Source: Anaeramoeba ignava
Lineage: Eukaryota > Metamonada > Anaeramoebidae
NCBI GenBank assembly: GCA_028826165.1
Contig: JAPDFW010000069.1
Location: forward strand, 372,001 to 436,000
Length of the DNA stretch: 64,000 nt
Direction: 5' to 3'
Shown here one piece after another: positions 32,719 to 43,521 of this stretch (the stretch's first letter is position 1; each line of letters begins with the position of its first letter). The notes beneath the pieces are model-generated. The model was not told the DNA's origin and did not search any database. It was given only the letters and a program-made list of their open reading frames with translations. Position numbers and translations under genes: made by a program.

Positions 32719-32835
32719 AGAAATTATTGATGAAATTAAAAAAGGAATTGATTATTTTCAATTAAATGAAACATATCCGAATTTATTTGATTTATTAATT
32801 AATAATTCAGAAGCACTAAAATCATCAAAAATAGT
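32719..32835 (+). pseudogene. Remnant of an RCC1-BTB C-terminus
   Basis: Directly after the copy 2 stop, the sequence still encodes EIIDEIKKGIDYFQLNETYP and NLFDLLIN, the last part of the BTB module seen in every paralogue. No N-terminal part is present. It marks a further, almost deleted tandem copy. Confidence 0.8.
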
Positions 32836-32852
32836 TCCAAAATTAAAAAAAA

Positions 32853-32882
32853 TTTTTTTCATTTTTTTCATTTTTTTTCATT
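32853..32882 (+). promoter_or_regulatory. T-tract/CA elements of RCC1-BTB copy 3
   Basis: Three CA steps in T-tracts (32860, 32869, 32879) immediately before the ATG at 32886. Confidence 0.4.
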
Positions 32883-32885
32883 AAA

Positions 32886-34662
32886 ATGAATGATTGTTTA
32901 TTTTTTGGTTACAATCTATATCCAATTCTTATAAAAAATGAACCAGAAATAATAATAAAACCAATTCAATTTAAATTTGAAAATGAAAATGAAAATGAAA
33001 ATGAAAAACAAATTAAACAAATTTCATCAGGAGATTTTGGAACAATTTTCCTTTTTGAAAATGGAAAAGCAATAGAATATTTAAATGAAAATGATCCAAA
33101 TCAAAATCCTTCAAAAATCCAAATTTGAAGAAAATATTCAAAAAGTAACTGTTGGTTCTTCTAATGAAGCTATTTTAACAAAAGAAGGAAATGTATTTGC
33201 AAAAGGATATGCTATTAATTCAAAAAATCCAAATGAATTTATCAATATTTCATCATTAATTGAAGATACAAATGATAGAATAATTGAAGATATTATTTCT
33301 GGAGTTGATTCAATTTACTTATTAACTTCAAATCAAAATGTTTATGGAATTGGTTCAAATATATTTGGTCAACTTGGTTTTAGATTATGAAACACTTCCA
33401 AAAACAGAAAAACCAATTTTAATGATGAAAAATGTTTCTAAAATATTTTCAGGAAATACTTCAAATCATGTTTTTCTTTTAAATTCAAATCAAGAATTAT
33501 TTGGATGCGGGAATAATAACTATCTTCAACTTGGATTAGGAGAATCAATAAAAGAACAAATAATTCAAAAATTAACCAAAATCCAAAATATTCCAAAAGG
33601 TAAAATAATTGATATTCAATGTGGAGAATTACATTCAATAATGTTGATTGAAAATGAAAATGAAAATGAAAATTCAAAAAGAAAACTTTATTCATGTGGA
33701 GATTATATTTATAATGGACTTGGAAAAACTGAACATAGTTATGAATTTACTGAAATCAAATCATCTTTATTTGAAAAAGATGATAATATTCTTGATTTTT
33801 CTGTTGCATATGAACATACTTTGATTTTAACTTCCAAAGGCAAGTTAATCGGATTTGGATATTCTGATTTTGGTCAATTAGGAACTGGAGATACAAAATA
33901 TCAATCAATTCCAATTCAAATTGAACTTCCTAAATTAAGATTTAATGAAGAAATTTCTAATTATCATATTTCTTGTGGTGGTAATAAATCATTTCTTTAT
34001 TATTCTCCTCCTTTTTTTCCAATCTTGAAGAAGATTTGATAAAACTATTTAGAAGAAAAGAATTTTGCAATATTTCATTTAAAACCGAAAATGGAGAAAT
34101 AATCGAAGCTCATAAATTAATATTAAAATATAGATTAAATCAAAATGAAAATCAAATTGAAAAACTTCAAGAAATTATTTCAAATAAATCAATTAAAGAA
34201 TCAAATCAAATATTTGAAATGATTTATTCAAACAGAATAATAAATCCAAAATTATATTCTGAAATTAAAGAAATTATAAATTCAAATGAAAAAATTGAAG
34301 AAACAATGAAAAGAATTTATTTAAATGAAAATGAAAAAGATTTTATTATTGAAAGAAAAGAAAAACAATATAAATTTCCAAAATTAATATTAATAATGAG
34401 AAGTGAATTATATCGAGGAATGTTTTTATCTGTAACTAATGATACTTCTAATAAAGTTACAGATTATAGTGAATTAAGTAATAAATCATTTCAAATATTT
34501 GAATATTGGATTTATTCAAATCAAATTAAAAATGAAATTCAAATTACACAAGAAATCATTAATGAAATAGAAATTGGAATTGATTATTTTCAATTAAATC
34601 AAACAAATCCAAATTTATTTGATTTATTAATTAGAAAATTTAATAATCAAAATTATAATTAA
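32886..34662 (+). pseudogene. RCC1-repeat double-BTB, copy 3 (three frameshifts)
   Basis: Aligns end to end with copies 1 and 2 but is broken at an extra T in 33124-33126 (TGA follows), an extra A near 33382 (TGA follows) and a missing T in the run 34012-34018. Corrected length is about 591 residues. RCC1 motifs (ELFGCGNNNYLQLGLGE) and both BTB modules are recognisable. Ends in Asn-Tyr-Asn without a CaaX tail, adjoining a repeat tract. Three lesions, two of which create stops at once, favour a pseudogene. Confidence 0.8.
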
Positions 34663-34685
34663 AATTAAAATTAAAATGAAAACGA

Positions 34686-35425
34686 AAACAAATCTAAAAT
34701 AAATCTAAAATAAATCCAAATCAAATCCAAATCAAATCCAAATCTAAATCAAATCCAAATCAAATCAAATCCAATCCAAATCAAATCCAAAACAAATCTA
34801 AAACAAATCCAATCCAAATCAAATCAAAATCTAAAATCAAATCAAATCCAAAAATCCAAATCAAATCAAATCAAATTCAAATCAAATCAAATCAAATCAA
34901 ATCAAAATCAAATCAAATTTAAATCAAATCAAATCAAATCAAATCAAATCAAAATCAAAATCAAATCAAAATCTAAATTCAAATCAAATTCAAATTAAAA
35001 ATCAAAATAAATCAAATTAAATCAAATCAAATCAAATTCAAAATCAAAAAATCAAATCAAAATCAAAATCAAAATCAAAATCAAATCAAATCAAATTCAA
35101 ATCAAATCCAAAACAAATCTAAATCAAATCAAATCCAAATCAAATCAAATCCAAATCAAATCAAATCAAATCCAAATCAAAATCAAATCAAATCTAAATC
35201 AAATCAAATCAAATCTAAATCAAATCCAAATCCAAATCAAATCCAAATCCAAATCAAATCCAAATCAAATCAAATCCAAATCAAATCAAATCCAAATCAA
35301 ATCCAAATCAAATCCAAATCAAATCCAAATCAAATCTAAATCAAATCCAAATCCAAATCAAATCCAAATCCAAATCCAAATCAAATCCAAATCAAATCCA
35401 AATCAAATCTAAAACAAATTAAAAT
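34686..35425 (+). repeat. AAATC/AAATCC tandem repeat without G
   Basis: About 740 bp of AAATC, AAATCC and AAATCT units. The plus strand has essentially no G, so the minus strand has no C and carries many GG pairs spaced by ATTT. No gene seen. Confidence 0.92.
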
Positions 35426-35458
35426 TAAAATTAAAAAGATAAAAAAAGCAAAAAAAAG

Positions 35459-35487
35459 TTTTCATTTTTTTTCTTTCATTTTTTTCT
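35459..35487 (+). promoter_or_regulatory. T-tract/CA elements of the PAS gene
   Basis: TTTTCATTTTTTTTCTTTCATTTTTTT, two CA steps, 40-65 bp before the ATG at 35526. Confidence 0.4.
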
Positions 35488-35525
35488 TTTTAATTTACAA
35501 GAATATAAAAAAAAATAATTTAAAA

Positions 35526-37977
35526 ATGGGAAATGTATTTACAGATGTTCAAGTTTCACGGAAAATCACAAAAAAAAATTTAAAACGTTACTATAAAATG
35601 GTTGATAGTTCAATTGAGGCCATTATTTTAGTAAACCAAAAAGGGGAATGTGTTTATGTAAATCAACCTTATTGTCAAATGATGGGAGCAAAATCCAAAG
35701 ATTCAATTATACATACAAATGCAGGTGATTTTTCTCCACCAACACAGAAGCATTTAAATATGGAATCTTTACCAGCAGCAATTTTAATGGTTAAAACAAC
35801 ACTTGAGTGTGTTTCTTGACAAAATATCTTTAAAACTCTTTATTAAATTAAATATAAAATTATTTATAAAATTAAATATAAAATTAAATATAAAATTATT
35901 TATAAAATTATTTATAAAATTATTTATAAAATTATTTATAAAATTATTAATAAAATTATTAATAAAATTAAATATAAAATTATTTATAAAATTATTTATA
36001 AAATTATTTATAAAATTAATTATAAAATTATTTATAAAAAATTTAAAAAAATTATTTATAAAATTAATTAAAATATAAAATTAAATATAAAATTAAATAT
36101 AAAATTATTTATAAAATTAATTATAAAATTATTTATAAAATTATTTATAAAATTAAATATAAAATTATTTATAAAATTATTAATAAAATTAAATATAAAA
36201 TTAAATATAAAATTATTTATAAAATTAATTATAAAATTAATTATAAAATTAAATATAAAATTAATTATAAAATTAATTATAAAATTAATTATAAAATTAG
36301 CAATTTTAATTTTAAAATTAAATATAAAATTATTTATAAAATTATTTATAAAAATCATTAAAATTATTTATAAAATTATTTATAAAATTAAATAAAATTA
36401 AATATAAAATTATTTATAAAATTATTTTAAAATTATTTATAAAATTATTTATAAAATTAAATATAAATTATTTATAAAATTGATTTATAAAATTAAATAT
36501 AAAATTATATAAAATTATTTATAAAATTATTTATATAAAATTAAATATAAAATTAAATATAAATTATATATAAAATTATTTTATAAAATTAATTATAAAA
36601 TTAATTATAAAATTATATATAAAATTATTAATAAAATTATTTATAAAATTATTTATAAAATTTATTATAAAATTATTTATAAAAATTATTAATAAAATTA
36701 AATATAAAATTAAATATAAAATTAATTATAAAATTATTTATAAAATTATTTATAAAATTATTTATAAAATTATATATAAAATTATTTATAAAATTAATTA
36801 TTAAATTATTTATAAAATTAAATATAAAATTAAATATAAAATTATTTATAAAATTATTTATAAAAATTATTTATAAAATTATTTATAAAAATTAAATATA
36901 AAATTATTTATAAAATTATTTATAAAATTATTTATAAAATTAATTATAAAATTAAATATAAAATTAAATATAAAATTATTTATAAAATTATTTATAAAAT
37001 TAAATATAAAATTAAAATTATTTATAAAATTATTTATAAAATTATTTATAAAATTAAATATAAATTATTTATAAAATTGATTATAAAATTGATTATAAAA
37101 TTAAATATAAAATTATTTATAAAATTATTAATAAAATTATTAAATATAAAATTATTTATAAAATTAAATATAAAATTAAATATAAAATTAATTATAAAAT
37201 TAAATATAAAATTATTTATAAAATTATTAATAAAATTATTTATAAAATTATTTATTAAATTATTTATAAAATTATTTATAAAATTATATATAAAATTATA
37301 GATCTAAAACTGGAACACACGATTTTGATTGGTATCATATTGATTGTAATAAGAATGAATTTTTATCCCATGTATGGACATCCTCAATAGATTTAATGGG
37401 AGAATTTGTTGTTCAAGCAATTGTCAGGAAACTTTCATTAATCAATGATCCATATTCAACAAAAAGACCACCTCCAAAACTTCATAATCAAAAAATTGAT
37501 TTTAGTTCAGAAGAATCTCTTTCATCAAAACACAGTTCTGATAATTTACTCCATATTGTGAATATTGAACAACTTGAATTGGAACATCAACATTGTAATA
37601 CAATTGAACAAGCAAAAGATTTAGTTCGTGATTTTGATAATCTTAATTTGGAACAAAAAATAATTCCATTATTGAATCAAGCTCAAGATATTTTCAAAAA
37701 TTATATCAAAATTCAAAACGAACAAATTTTATTCATGATGAAAAATGATCCTTCTAAATTTTCCTTTTCTTCAAATCAATCAAATCAATCAAATAATAAT
37801 CAATCAAATAATAATAATAATAATAATCAATCAAATCAAAAAAAATTGGAAAATATTAATTTCAAACCTTTATTCCAAGATCATCAAAAAGAAACTTCAC
37901 AAAAACTTCAAAAGGAAATGAATCGAATAATGAGAAACGAACAACAATTTGCTCGTGATTCTTCAAATATGATTTAA
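35526..37977 (+). CDS. PAS-domain protein, two exons
   Basis: Deduced join 35526..35806, 37302..37977; 957 nt, 318 residues, phase-2 intron. Residues 25-135 form a PAS pattern: DSSIEAIILVNQKGECVYVN, a MMGAKSKDSI block, then after the splice DFDWYHIDCNKNEFLSHVW. PAS folds sense small molecules or mediate dimerisation. Residues 150-318 are predicted helical, with an Asn/Gln/Ser run about 235-270, and unrecognised. The N-terminus MGNVFT fits an N-myristoylation signal (Gly2, Thr6), suggesting membrane attachment. The intron interrupts the PAS domain. The donor GTGTGT is not a strong consensus; it was chosen because it restores frame and joins the two halves of the domain. Confidence 0.75.
35807..37301 (+). 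repeat. PAS-gene intron, 1.5 kb of AAATTATTTATA/AAATTAAATATA repeat
   Basis: Almost entirely 12-mers of ATAAAATTATTT and ATAAAATTAAAT type between the GTGTGT donor and ATTATAG acceptor. Stop-free stretches on both strands are repeat artefacts. Confidence 0.85.
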
Positions 37978-40344
37978 TTATTTTAAAATATTTCTTTGTT
38001 AATTTTGAAAATTTTTTTTTTATTATTTTTGAATTAAAAAATTAAAATCAAAATCATTTCATTCCTTGTTTAATTGTTTTTAATTGATCTTCAAAATCGG
38101 ATTTTTCATTTAATTGATAAAAATCAGAAGCATCAGAAAGTTCTTCAATAATAATATTAGAAATTGAATTATCAAGTTTATCTGTGTACAAATATTTAAT
38201 AAATTGATTAAGTGATTCAAATGATTTCTGACTGTAATCATTAACTTCTCCTGAAGAATCATTTTTGACATTTAAAAACATGCCTCGAAACAAACCACAT
38301 CGTGCAATTAGAACCCATTTATGAACAGGAAATTTTTCTTCCTTGAACCAAAATGGCAAAATCCTTTGTTTCATTTTGTTCATATAATCTTTTCAAATCT
38401 TCTAAAATTCCAATTCTTCCTGACATTTTGTTTATTTTTTCAATTGAAATTCCCATTTTTTCTGCAATTCCAAGAATAATATTATAATTTTTATCCAAAA
38501 CATTTCCTGAATAAACAAACTCCAAAAATGCTTTTACATTTTCCTCTTCATAATTAATCAGAGCTTCACTTATTTTTTCCACTTCAATTCCAAGCCTAAA
38601 TTCTAAAATAAATTTGTGGGCTGATATTTCGTTATTTAATGTTTTGATTTGAATATCAGAAAGATCTTTTTCATCCAACAAATCCAAAAAGTCTTGTTGA
38701 ATTTGTTCATATTTCTCAAAAAATCGTTCAATTTCTTTAATTTGATATTGTTTTTGTTCAAATTCCTTTGAATTGATAAAAATTCTTTGATCCTATTTGA
38801 TGTTTTGATTAATTCTTTTCTTTTTGATTTCTTTTTTTTTTTTTCTCAAATTTCTTACAGTGTTTTCAAGATTTTTAAAATTTCCTCCATGGGAAAATAA
38901 TAATTTAATAATTTCAAAATTTAAAGTTGAATGATCTTCTAGATAATATTTTAACAGATTTTGAATCTTTGTTTTTTTTTAAAAAAAAAGAAGGAAAAGA
39001 AAAAATCTCTATTAATTCAAAATATTCCATTTTCTTTTTATCAAAACTAAATTATTTTTCATTTTATACATCGTAATCAATAATTCTTGCAGAGTATTTG
39101 ATTAAGATTTCAAATATTGGTAATTGTTGATTGTTTTTGCAACATAATATCAAAGGAGTTAATTCCTACATTTATTATGATTTTTAAATTGAAATTGAAA
39201 TTGATTTTGATTTTGATTTTGATTTTGATTTTACTTCATTCTAAAAATTAGGTTTATATTGAAAATTAAAAAAAATTAATATTTTTTCATAAATCAAGAA
39301 AAAGTTGGAAAATGAAAATTTCTTACATTATGTTCATTAATATCAACTCCAATTGAACAAAGTTTTTCAACAAGTTCACCATTTGCAGGAAATCTGGATA
39401 AAATATGATGTAAGACATTATTTCCCTTAAAATAAAAATAAAAATAAAATAATTGATTTTAACAATTTTTCTTTCTTCTTTTTAAAATCCAAAAAAGAAT
39501 TGTTTACTTTTTTCTACAAAAATATAAAATAAAATAATTATTTTTTGTTAATTAAATAATCAATTAAATTTTGATCAAACATTTTTTGCATTAATATTTG
39601 CTCCTTTTGAAACTAATAAATCAATCATTTCAATAGAATGTGTTGCTGCATAAAAAAATGCTGTGTTTCCTTGCTATAAAATGAAATTATGGAATAGAGA
39701 TGATTTTTTTTAAATTTCTTTTTTTTGATTGAATTATTTTTTTTTTACTTCCTGTTTTTACAAAAAAAAAAAGGAAATGAATATCAAAATGGATTTAATT
39801 TAAATCAATTCAAATTACATCAAGTAATTCTAAATCCACATTCTTTTCTAATAAAACTTCAACAATATCAACAGAATTTTTGCAAGCTCGATGAACACAT
39901 GGAATTTTCTAATAATTTTAATTTTAATTTTGATTTTGATTTTAAAATAATTTCTCATTCAAAATTTTTATTATTCTTTCTTATTTTTACAATTTTAATA
40001 TTTGGATTTCCTCCATGTTTTAAAAGTAATTTGATTAATTCTGGATTTTTAGAATAAGTGCAAGCAACTGCAAATTCTGTTCCTTCATTCTAAATTTTAT
40101 TTTTTTCAAACTTAGTTTTTTTCAATAATAAAAGAAGAAGAAAAACAATCAAATTTACAAATTTTGATGCATAAGGAAGTGAATTTGTAAATTCTTCGTT
40201 TAAATTAAAATTTTCAATAATTAATTCTACAACTTCAGAAGGAGCTGATTTTTTTATTAAAATGGAAAGTAGTGAAGTTCCCTATTTATATAGGAATTAT
40301 ATCCAAATAAATCAATTTTTTTTTTCTTTTGAATTTTTAATAGA

Positions 40345-40565
40345 ATTTACTCGCTAATGAAAATTAAAATGAAAATTAAAATAAAAATTAAAATGAATTT
40401 AAATGAAAATTAAAATGAAAATTTAAATGAAAATTAAAATAAATTTAAATGAAAATTAAAATAAATTTAAATGAAAATTAAAATGAAAATTAAAATGAAA
40501 ATTTAAATGAAAATTAAAAATAAATTTAAAATGAAAATTAAAATGAAAATTTAAAATGAAAATTT
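40345..40565. repeat. Intronic AAAATGAAAATT repeat
   Basis: About 220 bp of AAAATTAAAATG-type 12-mers inside the intron between exons 6 and 7 of the 14-exon ankyrin gene. Confidence 0.85.
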
Positions 40566-41229
40566 AGTTTTGTTTTTCTCTTTGATAAAATAAAAACTTT
40601 ATCAGAATTAGATTTTGCACCATTTTCAATCAACACTTTAATAATATCAACTTTAGAATCTGCTGCACAAGCAAGAAAAAGTGGTGTTTCATTCTAATCA
40701 AAACAAATCAGAATAAATTTTCATTCTTATTTTGAATGATTTAAAAAATAAATTTTTACTTGCTTTTTAAAGAAATAAATCAATTTTGAAGAAAGAAATA
40801 AAATTGAATTTTGAATTTTAATATAAATTAAACTAACATCCTATCATTCAATAATTTTAATTTTAATTTTCTATTTAATTTTAATTTTCAATTTTTTGAA
40901 TTTTCTCTTTACATTTAATTGATTAATAGGTGATTTTGCATCAACCAAAAGTTGTATAATTTTTGGATCATTTGCTTTTTTAACTGCATAATGAAGAGGA
41001 ATGTTAGACTAATTAATGTATTTATTTTTAAAATATTGTCAATATAATTATTATTTTTCTCATTTAAAAATATTTCATTTTCTTAATTTACCCACTTAAA
41101 TAAACAAAAAATCATTTTTGTACATTTAATTCACACAATAATAAATAAATTTGAATTTTGATTTGTTTATTTACCAACTAATATAAAATTAATTTTTACA
41201 ATACAAATTTAATCCAAAAAAAAATAGGG

Positions 41230-41690
41230 AATAATAATTTTAATTTTGATTTAGATTTTGGATTTAATTTTAATTTTAATTTTAATTTTAATTTTAATTT
41301 AATTTTGATTTTGAATTTTAATTTTAATTTTAATTTTAATTTTAATTTTAATTTTAATTTTGATTTTAATTTTAATTTTGATTTTGATTTTAATTTTGAT
41401 TTTGATTTTAATTTTGATTTTAATTTTGATTTTAATTTTAATTTTAATTTTAATTTTAATTTTGATTTTAATTTTAATTTTAATTTTGATTTTAATTTTG
41501 AATTAGATTTTGATTTAGATTTTAATTTTGATTTTGATTTTGATTTTGATTTTAATTTTAATTTTAATTTTAAGATTTTAAGAATTTTAATTTTAATTTT
41601 AATTTTAATTTTAATTTTAATTTTAATTTTAATTTTAATTTTAATTTTAATTTTGATTTTGATTTTGATTTTCAATTTTAAACAATTTTG
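41230..41690. repeat. Intronic TTTTAA/TTTTGA hexanucleotide repeat
   Basis: About 460 bp of TTTTAA with interspersed TTTTGA units in the 1.47 kb intron between exons 4 and 5. The frames open on both strands are pure Lys/Leu/Ser or Asn/Phe/Asp repeat translation. Confidence 0.92.
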
Positions 41691-41879
41691 ATTTTTTTTG
41701 TTATTTTTTTTAATCAATTTTGAGATTTTGATTTTAATTCATAAAAAGAATTTTTAACAATTTTGATTTTATAAATGAAAATTTTATCCAAAATAAATAA
41801 TTTTTAATCAAAATTTTAAGAAAAAGAAAAATTTTATTTTAATTTTAAATAAAATCAAATTTAAAAAGAAATAATTTAG

Positions 41880-42310
41880 GAATCATTTTTATTTTTTCTT
41901 CAAAGAGATTTTTACATTTTTCAAACCAGAAATTTCATTTTAATTAAAAAGGTTTAATCTTTTCTGATTTTTTTTAATTTTATTTAACATTTTAAATTTT
42001 GGGATTTTGTTTTTTTTAAAAATAAAGAATAAAAACAAAAATAATTTCCTTTTTTTATAAATTGACATTCAAGAGAAAACATGGAAAATTTTTAATCAAA
42101 TTTTTATTTCCTAATTTTCCATTTTTTTAAATTTTAATCAAAACAAAAATAAAAATAAATCAAAATTAAAAAAGAAAAATTATTTACACCCTAAATAAAA
42201 TCAAAAATATCTAAATAATTGGGGAATCATTTTATATTTTTCTTCAAAGAGATTTACATTTTCGAACTGAAATTTCATTTTTCTAAAAAGGTTTAATCTT
42301 TCTGGATTTT
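41880..42310. repeat. Pair of diverged direct repeats in the same intron
   Basis: A block with TCTTCAAAGAGATTT, GAAATTTCATTTT and AAAAAGGTTTAATCTTT occurs at about 41881-41965 and again at about 42225-42305, roughly 345 bp apart. Indels separate them. No coding potential seen. Confidence 0.7.
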
Positions 42311-42584
42311 TGAAATTAAATTAAATTTGAAATAAATTAAAAATTAAATTAAAATTAAAAATGTTTCCTTTTATAAATTTCACAAGAAAACATGGAAAAT
42401 TAAAATCAATTTAAACCTGAAATAATTTGAAATTTTAAATTTTAAATCAAATTGAAAATCAACAGAATTAAAAAAAATACAATTGAAATTTGTAAAGAAT
42501 CAGCTCCCTTATCTATTAATAATTGGGGAATTTGAAAACTTTCGGAACAATGTTGAACTGCATAAAAAAGTGGAGATTCATTCT

Positions 42585-42775
42585 TAAAATTTGAAATGAA
42601 TTGAATTGAAATAAATTAAAATTGAAATAAATTAAAATTTGAAATGAAATAAATTGAAATAAATTAAAATTGGAATTGAATTGAAATTTGAAATTGGATT
42701 AAATTGAAATAAATTAAAATTTGAAATTGAATTGAAATTTGAAATTGGATTGAAATTGAAATAAATTAAAAATAC
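42585..42775. repeat. Intronic TTGAAATAAATTAAAATTTG repeat
   Basis: Short A/T tandem tract in the intron between exons 3 and 4 of the ankyrin gene. Confidence 0.8.
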
Positions 42776-43431
42776 TCTCTATCAAAAAAGAAAAATAAGT
42801 TTTCAATTTAAATTCAATAAATTAAGGAAGGGTTTATTTTTATAGAAATTGATTTACATTCTAAAAATATAATGAAATCATAAATATTTTTCTTTTTGAA
42901 ATTAATTTTTGATTTTACATTTGAAATTTTTGGATCTGCTCCTCTTTCTAATAATAAACGAACAACTTCAAGTTTTTCATCATAACGGCAAGCATAAAAT
43001 AAAGCAGTAGAATTTGAAGTCTTTTGTTTTTGTTTTTGTTTTTATTTTTATTTTTATTTTTATTGAATTAAAAATCTAAAAATAAAAAATGATATTTTTT
43101 TACATCAACTTCATTCACATCAACTCCAGAATCAAGAATAGCTTTAATTACTTGTAAAGATTGATTAGAAGAAACAGCATACATTAATACTGGTATTTCA
43201 TACTTAAAAAAAAAGAAAAGAAAAAAAAGAAAAAGAAAAAAAGAAATTAAAATCAATTTGCTTTTTTTTTGTTGTTTTAAAATTTTATTTACAATTTTTA
43301 TTTTTGCAAGAGAAGGTTTTCTTCTTAATAAATCAAGAATTTGTTTTTCCTTTCTTTCATTAAGATATTTTATGAATTGTTTAGACATAAAAATAAAAAT
43401 AAAATAAAAATAAAAAATAAGAAAATGAATG

Positions 43432-43444
43432 AGAAAAAAATGAA
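43432..43444 (-). promoter_or_regulatory. T-tract/CA element of the 14-exon ankyrin gene
   Basis: Minus strand AATTCATTTTTTTCT about 50 bp before the ATG. Confidence 0.35.
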
Positions 43445-43521
43445 TTTGGGTTTTTATTTTGTTTTTTTTTTTTTGAGTGAGAAAAGAATAACAAAATAAA
43501 ATGAGAAGAATGAATTAAAGT

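Larger units (their letters stand above)
38054..43388 (-). pseudogene. Ankyrin-double-BTB gene with 14 exons, one repeat per exon (two frameshifts)
   Basis: Deduced exons: 43388..43293, 43202..43104, 43020..42919, 42582..42481, 41008..40913, 40693..40598, 40281..40159, 40090..39991, 39908..39819, 39673..39581, 39425..39327, 39165..39070, 38966..38859, 38792..38054. Exon 1 encodes MSKQFIKYLNERKEK; exons 2-13 each encode about one ankyrin repeat, often opening NETPL or NESPLF, and all introns are phase 0. Exon 14 carries the linker (FEKYEQIQQDFLDLLDEKD) and two BTB modules (SAHKFILEFRLG; GLFRGMFLNV). Corrected length is about 678 residues. Two breaks: an extra base in 40080-40082 (exon 8 is 100 nt) and an extra base at 38341-38342 inside the second BTB. 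Introns carry their own simple repeats. It is probably a decaying paralogue of the intronless gene at 26.8-30.8 kb, or functional with sequence errors. Confidence 0.72.

Noticed and set aside
24787-34662. Programmed ribosomal frameshifting in the RCC1-BTB genes
   Set aside because: Breaks go in both directions (+1, +2 and -1), lie at different places in each copy, and share no slippery site or downstream signal; decay or sequence error explains them better.
35803-37301. Coding frames of Ile-Lys-Leu or Asn-Phe repeats in the PAS gene
   Set aside because: Stop-free frames on both strands are a by-product of 12-mer repeats; the sequence lies between a donor and an acceptor in the PAS domain.
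41196-41717. Lys/Leu/Ser repeat protein on the minus strand or Asn-Phe protein on the plus strand
   Set aside because: Pure hexanucleotide translation located inside the intron between ankyrin exons 4 and 5.
42856-42865. A three-base micro-exon (AG|AAT|GTAAAT) between ankyrin exons 3 and 4
   Set aside because: Exons 3 and 4 already join in frame and give normal repeat spacing; a 3 nt exon is not needed.
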